Of a stretch of 64,000 bases of DNA, positions 57,707 through 64,000 are shown one piece after another. Source of the DNA: Pseudomonas sp. FP198 (GTDB lineage: Bacteria > Pseudomonadota > Gammaproteobacteria > Pseudomonadales > Pseudomonadaceae); NCBI RefSeq assembly GCF_030687895.1, contig NZ_CP117452.1, forward strand, positions 1,195,501 through 1,259,500, given 5' to 3'. The stretch's first letter is position 1, and each line of letters opens with the position of its first letter. The translations under genes were made by a program, and so were the position numbers. The notes below the pieces were generated by a model that had not been told where the DNA came from, searched no databases, and worked only from the letters and a program-made list of their open reading frames with translations.

Positions 57707-58516
57707 TTACTGAAGAACGAAATAATCGTAGCGCATCGACACGCTGACCTCGAACGGCTCGGCCTGCTCGATCACGCTGGCGCGGCGTTCGGCGCTGGCG
57801 CGCCAGCCGTGGGGCGTCATCGCCAGCAGGTTGGCGCGATCCTGGCCGTTGTCGAGCGTGAGCTTGAACTCAAGGGTTTCACTGTGATCCAGCGCCATCC
57901 CCGACGGCACCAGGGCCAGGTGTTTGTCATCGGTGTATTCGCGAACCTCGTCATACAGCCGCTCGCGCAGCTCCATCAGGTGGCCGCGGGTAGGCCCGAC
58001 TTTCATCAAGCCGCCGCCGGGGCTGAGCAGGCGCTTGGCCTCCTGCCAGTCCAACGGGCTGAACACGCTGGCGAGGAACTGGCAGCAGCCGTCGGCCAGC
58101 GGCACCCGCGCCATGCTGGCGATCAACCAGGTCAGCTGGGGGTTGCGTTTGCAGGCGCGCTTGACGGCTTCGCGGGAAATATCCAGGGCGTAGCCATCGG
58201 CGCCGGGCAGGGCATCGGCGAGTTGCGCGGTGTAGTAACCTTCGCCACAGCCAATGTCCAGCCAGCGTCCGGGCCCGCGTTCGGCGGCCAGTTCAGCCAG
58301 GCGCCGGGCGACCGGGGCGTAATGGCCAGCGTTGAGGAAATCGCGGCGGGCCTCGACCATCGCCTGATTGTCGCCAGGGTCGCGGCTGTTCTTGTGCTGC
58401 ACCGGCAGCAGGTTCAGGTAACCCTGCCGCGCGCGGTCGAAACGATGCCCGGCGGGGCATGCCACGCCGTTGTCCACCGCATTCAAGGGTTCATTGCAGA
58501 TCGGGCAGGCGAGCAT
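57707..58516 (-). CDS. rlmA: 23S rRNA guanine-N1-methyltransferase (RlmA-type)
   Basis: 269 residues. Methylates N1 of G745 (RlmA-I) in 23S rRNA. The N-terminal zinc site is CPICNEPL...CPAGHRFD. It is followed by RQGYLNLLPVQHKNSRDPGD and SAM-binding LDIGCGEGYYTAQLADALPG. The RlmA-I vs -II division is by taxonomy, so G745 is inferred. Starts exactly on the last base of dapE, a tight overlap. Confidence 0.9.
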   Translation of the reverse strand: MLACPICNEPLNAVDNGVACPAGHRFDRARQGYLNLLPVQHKNSRDPGDNQAMVEARRDFLNAGHYAPVARRLAELAAERGPGRWLDIGCGEGYYTAQLADALPGADGYALDISREAVKRACKRNPQLTWLIASMARVPLADGCCQFLASVFSPLDWQEAKRLLSPGGGLMKVGPTRGHLMELRERLYDEVREYTDDKHLALVPSGMALDHSETLEFKLTLDNGQDRANLLAMTPHGWRASAERRASVIEQAEPFEVSVSMRYDYFVLQ

Positions 58517-59667
58517 CAGGCGAGCAACTTGATGAGCGTCTTGTAGTAGATCTCGGTCAGCACGTCGAGATCGGCGGCCAGCACGCGTTCGTTGACCTGG
58601 TGGATCGTCGCGTTGACCGGCCCCAGCTCAACCACTTGAGTGCCCATGGTCGCGATGAAGCGACCGTCGGAGGTGCCGCCGCTGGTGGAGGCCTTGGTCT
58701 CGCGGCCGGTGACGTCCTTGATGCTCGACGACACGGCGTCGAGCAGCGCGCCCGGTTCGGTGAGGAACGGCAGGCCGGACAACGCCCAGTCGATGTTCCA
58801 GTCCAGTTGATGCTTGTCGAGGATGTCGGCGACCCGCTGCTGCAGGCCTTCGACGGTGGATTCGGTGGAGAAGCGGAAATTGAACACGGCTTCCAGGTCA
58901 CCGGGGATCACGTTGGTCGCGCCGGTGCCGGAGTTGAGGTTGGAGATCTGGAAACTGGTCGGCGGGAAGAAATCGTTGCCGTGATCCCAGTGCTCGGCGG
59001 CCAATTCGGCCAGGGCGGGCGCGGCCAGGTGGATCGGGTTCTTCGCCAAGTGTGGATAAGCCACGTGGCCCTGCTTGCCGCGCACCGTCAGTTTTGCGCC
59101 GAGGGAACCGCGACGGCCATTCTTCACCACATCACCCACCAGCGTGGTGCTCGACGGCTCGCCAACGATGCACCAGTCCAGGCGTTCCTGGCGGGCCTTG
59201 AGGCGCTCGACCACGGCTTTGGTGCCATGGTGGGCCGGGCCCTCTTCGTCGCTGGTGATCAGGAAGGTGATCGAGCCCTGGTGATCCGGGTAGTCGGCGA
59301 CGAACCGTTCGGCCGCCACGACCATCGCCGCCAGGCTGCCTTTCATGTCCGCGGCGCCACGGCCGCAGAGCATGCCCTGTTCGTCGATGATCGCATCGAA
59401 CGGGTCGAGCTGCCAGGCCTGCACCGGGCCGGTCGGGACCACATCGGTGTGACCGGCGAAGCACAATACCGGACCGTCATGCTTGCCATGGCTGGCCCAG
59501 AAGTTATCCACATCCTCGATACGCATGGGTTCGAGCTTAAAACCGGCGTCGCCCAGGCGCTGCATCATCAGTTTCTGGCAATCGGCATCCACCGGCGTCA
59601 CGGACGGACGGCGGATCAGGTCGCAGGCGAGTTGCAGGGTCGGCGAGAGGTCGGCGTGGGCCGTCAT
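58516..59667 (-). CDS. dapE: Succinyl-diaminopimelate desuccinylase
   Basis: 383 residues. Cleaves N-succinyl-LL-diaminopimelate in lysine and cell-wall synthesis. M20 di-zinc motifs: [27 protein letters not shown] and [12 protein letters not shown], with the late His in [14 protein letters not shown]. The ATG at 59667 is supported over the frame's upstream extension by family start [14 protein letters not shown]. Overlaps rlmA by one base. Confidence 0.96.
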   Translation of the reverse strand: MTAHADLSPTLQLACDLIRRPSVTPVDADCQKLMMQRLGDAGFKLEPMRIEDVDNFWASHGKHDGPVLCFAGHTDVVPTGPVQAWQLDPFDAIIDEQGMLCGRGAADMKGSLAAMVVAAERFVADYPDHQGSITFLITSDEEGPAHHGTKAVVERLKARQERLDWCIVGEPSSTTLVGDVVKNGRRGSLGAKLTVRGKQGHVAYPHLAKNPIHLAAPALAELAAEHWDHGNDFFPPTSFQISNLNSGTGATNVIPGDLEAVFNFRFSTESTVEGLQQRVADILDKHQLDWNIDWALSGLPFLTEPGALLDAVSSSIKDVTGRETKASTSGGTSDGRFIATMGTQVVELGPVNATIHQVNERVLAADLDVLTEIYYKTLIKLLA

Positions 59668-59797
59668 GGAAACTCCGGAAAATAGTGTGGACGCAAGGCT
59701 TTTACTGGCGCGGGCTGGTTCGCGCAAAATGGCGGTTATCTTATAGCAAAACGACCGCCATGGGCCCCTGGTGCGGGACAGGAGGAATACAAATCCT

Positions 59798-59884
59798 GTG
59801 GGAGCGAGCTTGCTCGCGATGGCGGTGGATCAGTCGATACTCTATTGAGTGGACAGACGCCATCGCGAGCAAGCTCGCTCCCAC
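59798..59884. repeat. REP pair between dapE and tcdA
   Basis: CTTG-type units, inverted. It lies within a 302-base divergent gap; the remainder holds promoters for both genes, including TATAAT at 59938-59943 before tcdA, and nothing else I can see. Confidence 0.92.
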
Positions 59885-59937
59885 AAGAAGGATGGAGTTT
59901 CATTTTGCGAACGGCTCGAATTGCTGCGGCAAAGCCC

Positions 59938-59943
59938 TATAAT
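59938..59943 (+). promoter_or_regulatory. Candidate -10 element of tcdA
   Basis: A perfect TATAAT in CCCTATAATGCGCG, 27 bases before the first ATG; no good -35. Confidence 0.45.
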
Positions 59944-59969
59944 GCGCGCCGGTTTTTGGGGTAATGGTC

Positions 59970-60782
59970 ATGAGTACAGAAGATCCACGGTTCGCCGGCA
60001 TCGCCCGTTTGTATGGCATCGAAGGCCTGGAGCGCCTGCGGGCGGCCCATGTGGCGATTGTCGGCGTCGGCGGCGTTGGTTCCTGGGCGGCGGAAGCCAT
60101 TGCCCGTTGTGGCGTGGGCGAGATTTCGCTGTTCGACCTGGATGACGTCTGCGTCAGCAACGCCAACCGTCAGCTGCACGCCCTGGACAGCACTGTCGGC
60201 AAGCCCAAGGTCGAGGTGATGGCCGAGCGGCTGCGGGGGATCAACCCCGATTGCACCGTGCACGCGGTGGCCGACTTTGTCACCCGCGACACCATGGCCG
60301 AGTACATCACGCCGAACATCGACTGCGTGATCGACTGCATCGACAGCGTCAACGCCAAGGCTGCGTTGATCGCCTGGTGCAAGCGCCGCAAGATCCAGAT
60401 CATCACCACCGGCGGCGCGGGCGGGCAGATCGACCCGACGCTGATCCAGGTCTGCGACCTCAACCGTACGTTCAACGATCCGCTGGCCTCCAAGGTGCGC
60501 TCCACCTTGCGCCGCGACTACGGTTTCTCGCGCACGGTGACCCGTCATTACAGCGTGCCCTGCGTGTTTTCCACCGAGCAATTGCGCTATCCGAAACCGG
60601 ACGGCAGCATCTGCCTGCAGAAGAGTTTTGTCGGCGACGGCGTCAAGCTCGACTGCGCTGGCGGGTTTGGCGCGGTGATGATGGTCACCGCGACGTTCGG
60701 CATGGTCGCGGCGACCAAGGCTGTGGACAAGATCGTCGCGGGTGTGCGGCGGCCGGCGGACCGGCTTAAGCCCGAGGTTTGA
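59970..60782 (+). CDS. tcdA: tRNA threonylcarbamoyladenosine dehydratase (ct6A synthase)
   Basis: 270 residues. E1-like enzyme that cyclises t6A to ct6A with ATP. ATP site GVGGVGSWAAEAIARCGVG and NANRQLHAL are the ThiF/UBA hallmarks. The ATG at 59970 is chosen for its spacing from GGGG; 59964 is possible. It is convergent with csdE, whose product and CsdA enhance TcdA in E. coli, where the three genes are also neighbours. Confidence 0.93.
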   Translation: MSTEDPRFAGIARLYGIEGLERLRAAHVAIVGVGGVGSWAAEAIARCGVGEISLFDLDDVCVSNANRQLHALDSTVGKPKVEVMAERLRGINPDCTVHAVADFVTRDTMAEYITPNIDCVIDCIDSVNAKAALIAWCKRRKIQIITTGGAGGQIDPTLIQVCDLNRTFNDPLASKVRSTLRRDYGFSRTVTRHYSVPCVFSTEQLRYPKPDGSICLQKSFVGDGVKLDCAGGFGAVMMVTATFGMVAATKAVDKIVAGVRRPADRLKPEV

Positions 60783-60800
60783 AGGTGGGGCTGATGGCCT

Positions 60801-60893
60801 CATCGCGAGCAAGCTCGCTCCCACATTGGATCGGGCTGAATGCGGTATTTGCGTATATCCTGATCCCCTGTGGGAGCGAGCTTGCTCGCGATG
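60801..60893. repeat. REP pair, divergent, between tcdA and csdE
   Basis: CGCGAGCAAGCTCGCTCCCAC first and GTGGGAGCGAGCTTGCTCGCG second; the right edge reaches within 11 bases of the csdE stop. Confidence 0.88.
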
Positions 60894-60903
60894 CTTCTGG
60901 CGG

Positions 60904-61308
60904 TTATCCAGCCAGCTCGCGCATCCGCTTCAACACCGCATTCAAGCCATTGCTGCGCGAAGGCGACAGCTGCCGTGACAACCCCAACTGATTGAACCAG
61001 TCCGGCAAGTCGACCTGGCGCAAATCCTCAGCCGACAACCCGTTGACCCGCGCCAGCAACAACGCCACCAACCCGCGTATCAAGCGCGCATCGCTGCTGG
61101 CGGAAAACTGCCAGTGCCCATCATGCAGCCGACCCACCAGCCACACCTGGCTTTCACAGCCGTTGACGAGGTTGGCCTCGCACTTGTCTGCATCGCTCAG
61201 CGGTGGCAAGCGATCGCCCCACTGCATCAGCAGCCGGGCGCGTTGCTCCCAGCCGGAGGCGTCCTGAAAAATCCGCAGCGCCGCAGCGGCATCGGCCGGC
61301 AGGCTCAT
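60904..61308 (-). CDS. csdE: SufE-family sulfur acceptor CsdE
   Basis: 134 residues. Accepts persulfide sulfur from CsdA on Cys51 in ANLVNGCESQVWLVG, in a mobile loop typical of SufE. Other conserved parts: DRLPPLSDADK and DARLIRGLVALLLA. The start overlaps the csdA stop by four bases, so the two are co-translated. Confidence 0.92.
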   Translation of the reverse strand: MSLPADAAAALRIFQDASGWEQRARLLMQWGDRLPPLSDADKCEANLVNGCESQVWLVGRLHDGHWQFSASSDARLIRGLVALLLARVNGLSAEDLRQVDLPDWFNQLGLSRQLSPSRSNGLNAVLKRMRELAG

Positions 61309-62510
61309 CGCAGCATCTCCAGGGCCTGATCCAGCGCCTCGAAGAACCGCTCGATATCGGCGGAGTCGTTGTACAGCGCCAGCGATACACGAATCGCCCC
61401 GGAAAGCTTCAATTGCTTGAACAGCGGCATCGCACAGTGATGCCCGGCGCGCACGGCGATGCCTTGCTCGGTCAACAGATGCGCCAGATCGGCGTTATGA
61501 ACGCCTTCGACGCCGAAGCTGACCAGCGCCAGTTGTGGGTTGCCCACCAGCCGCACGCCGTTGCGCGCCAGCAGGCCGTGAAGCAGATAATCGTGCAGTG
61601 CGGTTTCGTGATCGATAACCGCCTGCCCGTCGAGATCGGACAGGTAGTCGAGCGTCGCTCCCAGGCCGATCACGCTGGCGGTGGGCGGCGTGCCGGCTTC
61701 GAAACCCAACGGCGCCGGGCGGAACGTGGCGCTGTGGTAATCAGCCGTTTGCACCATTTCGCCGCCGAACTGCCAATGACGCAATTGAGCGAGGGCTTCG
61801 GTACGTCCGAACAGCACGCCCAGGCCTTCGGGACCGTAAAGCTTGTGGCTGGAAAATACATAGAAATCGCAGCCCAGCGCTTCCACATCATGGCGACCGT
61901 GGACCACGCCCTGGGCGCCATCGACCACCGTCAGCGCACCTTGCGCCTTGGCCATCGCCAGCAGCGCCGGCACCGGTTGCCAGGTGCCAAGCACGTTGGA
62001 CAACTGGCTCACCGCCAGCAGGCGGGTGCGCGGACCGATCAGCCTGGCGGCGGCCTCCGTATCGATCACCCCGTCGGCATCCAGGGGCAGCACCACCAGC
62101 GCCAGCGAGCGGCGCTCGGCCAGTTGCTGCCAGGGCAGCAGGTTGGCGTGATGTTCGAGGGCGCTGATGACAATCTCATCGCCCGGGTTGAACAGGTGTT
62201 CCAGCCCATAGGCCAGCAGGTTCAGCGCCGACGTGGCGCCGTGGGTAAAAACGATCTGTCCGCAATTTCCCGCATTGAGCCACTGGGAAACCTTGAGCCG
62301 GCTGTCCTCGAACGCCTGGGTGGCCAGTGCACCGGGCAGATGTTGCGCCCGGTGCACGTTGGCCGCGCCGTTGGCGTAGTAATGCGCCAGGGCGTCGAGC
62401 AGGGCTTGGGGTTTCTGTGTGGTGGCGGCGTTGTCCAGATAGGTCTGGCCTTGCCGTTGCAGGGCGGCGAGGGCCGGAAAATCGGCACGCCAGGAGGATT
62501 GAATCAACAT
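61305..62510 (-). CDS. csdA: Cysteine desulfurase CsdA/SufS-type
   Basis: 401 residues. PLP enzyme releasing sulfur from cysteine. PLP lysine in FSSHKLYGPEGLGVL; the active cysteine is Cys359 in RAGHHCAMP. N-terminal YLDNAATTQKP and HRAQHLPGA are typical of group II desulfurases. The pairing with csdE and tcdA favours CsdA over SufS (no sufBCD nearby). Confidence 0.92.
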   Translation of the reverse strand: MLIQSSWRADFPALAALQRQGQTYLDNAATTQKPQALLDALAHYYANGAANVHRAQHLPGALATQAFEDSRLKVSQWLNAGNCGQIVFTHGATSALNLLAYGLEHLFNPGDEIVISALEHHANLLPWQQLAERRSLALVVLPLDADGVIDTEAAARLIGPRTRLLAVSQLSNVLGTWQPVPALLAMAKAQGALTVVDGAQGVVHGRHDVEALGCDFYVFSSHKLYGPEGLGVLFGRTEALAQLRHWQFGGEMVQTADYHSATFRPAPLGFEAGTPPTASVIGLGATLDYLSDLDGQAVIDHETALHDYLLHGLLARNGVRLVGNPQLALVSFGVEGVHNADLAHLLTEQGIAVRAGHHCAMPLFKQLKLSGAIRVSLALYNDSADIERFFEALDQALEMLR

Positions 62511-62541
62511 GCTTTCGGGCCCTGCTGGAGTTACGCCGGAC

Positions 62542-62569
62542 CCTGTGGGAGCAAGGTTGCTCCCACAGG
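62542..62569. repeat. REP-like palindrome between dapD and csdA
   Basis: CCTGTGGGAGCAA and its inverse with a GG centre; a compact hairpin in the 75-base gap of a same-strand gene run. Confidence 0.85.
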
Positions 62570-62585
62570 TGAGGTGTGAAGCGGT

Positions 62586-63620
62586 TCAGTTATGCGCGTG
62601 CAGTGCTTCGTTCAGCTCGATGGCCGACTTGTGGGTCTTGCATTCCACTGCGCCGGTCTCGGAGTTGCGCCGGAACAGCAGATCCGGCTGGCCGGCCAGG
62701 TCGCGAGCCTTGACCACTTTGACCAGTTGGTTGTTCTCATCCAGCAGCGCGACCTTGGTGCCGGCGGTCACGTACAGGCCCGACTCCACGGTGTTGCGAT
62801 CGCCCAACGGAATGCCGATGCCGGCGTTGGCGCCGATCAGGCAGCCTTCGCCAACCTTGATCACGATGTTGCCACCACCCGACAGGGTGCCCATGGTCGA
62901 GCAACCGCCGCCCAGGTCCGAGCCCTTGCCGACGAACACACCCGCCGAGACCCGGCCTTCGATCATCCCCGGCCCTTCGGTACCGGCGTTGAAGTTGACG
63001 AAACCTTCGTGCATCACCGTGGTGCCTTCGCCCACATAGGCGCCCAGGCGCAGGCGCGCGGCGTCGGCGATACGCACGCCGGCCGGAACCACGTAGTCGG
63101 TCATCTTCGGGAATTTGTCCACCGAGAACACTTCCAGTAACTCGCCACGCAGACGGGCTTCGAGCTGGTGCTCGGCCAGTTCGGCCAGGTCGATCGCGCC
63201 CTGGCTGGTCCAGGCCACGTTCGGCAGCAGTGGGAAGATGCCGGCCAGGTTCAGGCCGTGAGGCTTGACCAGGCGATGGGACAACAGGTGCAGCTTGAGG
63301 TACGCCTCAGGCGTGGATGCCAGTTGGGCATCTTCGGCCAGCAGCGTGGCGACCAGCGGCTTGTGGCTTTCAGCCAGGCGGGTCAGCAGCTTGGCTTGCG
63401 CGGCGTCGACGTTGCGCAGCGCTTCAGCCAGTTGCGAGGCCTGGGCCGTGGTGAACGTGATGGCCTGGTTGCCTTCGCTGTAGCCAAGGATCGGCGCGAT
63501 GGCGGCAACGATCTCGACCGACGGGTTGAGCAGCGGTTGGGCGTAGAAGACTTCCAGCCAGGCGCCTTCACGGTTTTGAGTGCCGACACCAAAGGCCAGG
63601 CTGAACAGGGTAGTGGACAT
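62586..63620 (-). CDS. dapD: Tetrahydrodipicolinate N-succinyltransferase
   Basis: 344 residues, the long Pseudomonas-type DapD. Adds succinate to tetrahydrodipicolinate in lysine synthesis. The left-handed beta-helix is visible: VRIADAARLRLGAYVGEG, GMIEGRVSAGVFVGKGSD and GCLIGANAGIGIPLGDR. N-terminal 150 residues are lineage-specific. Shares the pathway with dapE in this window, 3 kb away. Confidence 0.96.
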   Translation of the reverse strand: MSTTLFSLAFGVGTQNREGAWLEVFYAQPLLNPSVEIVAAIAPILGYSEGNQAITFTTAQASQLAEALRNVDAAQAKLLTRLAESHKPLVATLLAEDAQLASTPEAYLKLHLLSHRLVKPHGLNLAGIFPLLPNVAWTSQGAIDLAELAEHQLEARLRGELLEVFSVDKFPKMTDYVVPAGVRIADAARLRLGAYVGEGTTVMHEGFVNFNAGTEGPGMIEGRVSAGVFVGKGSDLGGGCSTMGTLSGGGNIVIKVGEGCLIGANAGIGIPLGDRNTVESGLYVTAGTKVALLDENNQLVKVVKARDLAGQPDLLFRRNSETGAVECKTHKSAIELNEALHAHN

Positions 63621-63653
63621 GAAAATTACCTCAACAAAATGGACTGGGCAGGC

Positions 63654-64000
63654 TTACTTGATCTCTGCCGCATAGATATCTGGCTTGAAGCCAATCAGGG
63701 TTCGGTCACCGAGATCGAGCACCGGGCGCTTGATCATCGAGGGTTGGGCGAGCATCAGTTCGATGGCTTTCGTCTGGTCGAGATCGGCTTTGCGTTCGTC
63801 GTCGAGTTTGCGAAAGGTCGTACCGGCACGGTTCAACACCACTTGCCAGCCATGCTCGTTGCACCATTGGGTCAGGTGCTCACGGTCGATGCCGGCAGTC
63901 TTGTAATCGTGAAAGTCATAGTGCACCGCGTGTTCATCGAGCCAGGTGCGGGCTTTTTTCATCGTGTCGCAGGCTTTGATGCCGAAAAGGTGCAACGTTT
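63654..64000 (-). CDS. ArsC/Spx-family reductase (YffB-like), 5' end cut by window
   Basis: At least 115 residues; the reading frame stays open to the edge, and the true start lies beyond it. Thioredoxin-like fold with FGIKACDTMKKARTWL (single active-site cysteine) and the conserved RTLIGFKPD near the end. YffB proteins are glutathione-dependent or of unknown redox function. In Pseudomonas it stands between dapC and dapD. Confidence 0.88.
   Translation of the reverse strand, partial: TLHLFGIKACDTMKKARTWLDEHAVHYDFHDYKTAGIDREHLTQWCNEHGWQVVLNRAGTTFRKLDDERKADLDQTKAIELMLAQPSMIKRPVLDLGDRTLIGFKPDIYAAEIK

Overview
The window is a stretch of Pseudomonas chromosome, most likely from the P. fluorescens species complex. 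Three things point there: the protein families and their order, a GC-rich coding style, and the many short palindromic repeats built on GTGGGAGCGAGC or GTGGCGAGGGAGC. Gene content follows a P. aeruginosa-like core backbone: thrC, recJ, the wsp operon, prfB, lysS, lptF, ppc, adk, tsaB, mexJK, plsB, csdA and dapD. I see no rRNA or tRNA gene, no CRISPR array, no prophage and no insertion sequence with a transposase.

Layout. 1-7.5 kb: thrC, a BvgS-type sensor without a kinase domain, a DUF3509 gene, a candidate small RNA, a CoA-transferase, a YaeQ protein and recJ. 7.7-11.7 kb: an old-yellow-enzyme reductase, opgD for periplasmic glucans, a 61-residue orphan and a ParE/ribbon-helix-helix toxin-antitoxin pair. 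11.8-20.2 kb: a polyamine-type uptake and oxidation operon (ydcSTUV-patD order), with a second aldehyde dehydrogenase and a LysR gene upstream. 20.4-29.8 kb: a TerB/DUF533 protein and the complete wspABCDEFR surface-sensing operon, ending in a GGDEF diguanylate cyclase. 30.0-37.0 kb: prfB with its programmed +1 frameshift, lysS, a TetR regulator, two lipoproteins and a DUF1704 protein with an HExxH motif. 37.2-46.6 kb: the DUF4398-lptF pair behind an AlgU-like promoter, ppc, adk, tsaB and a short run of DUF72, PEP-mutase-like and extensin-like genes. 46.6-54.0 kb: a protein with a duplicated 42-residue block, rsmJ, and a mexL-mexJK efflux locus with a clear operator. 54.1-64.0 kb: plsB, a cold-shock gene, rlmA, dapE, the sulfur-transfer set tcdA/csdE/csdA, dapD and an ArsC/YffB gene cut by the window edge.

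How genes work together. Wsp proteins form a chemosensory relay from WspA through WspE to WspR. The ydc/pat operon imports a polyamine and would oxidise the resulting aminoaldehyde. CsdA and CsdE serve TcdA in making cyclic t6A in tRNA, while TsaB serves t6A synthesis itself. DapD and DapE are two steps of lysine/diaminopimelate synthesis. MexJ and MexK lack their own outer-membrane channel here.

The main novelty candidates are a structured, AlgU-type small RNA at about 3.4-3.5 kb beside a DUF3509 gene with its own AlgU-like promoter, the internally duplicated protein at 46.6-47.3 kb, and the DUF1704 HExxH protein. The rest is mostly well-known core chromosome. Functional calls rest on motif recognition and memory of families; no database search was run.
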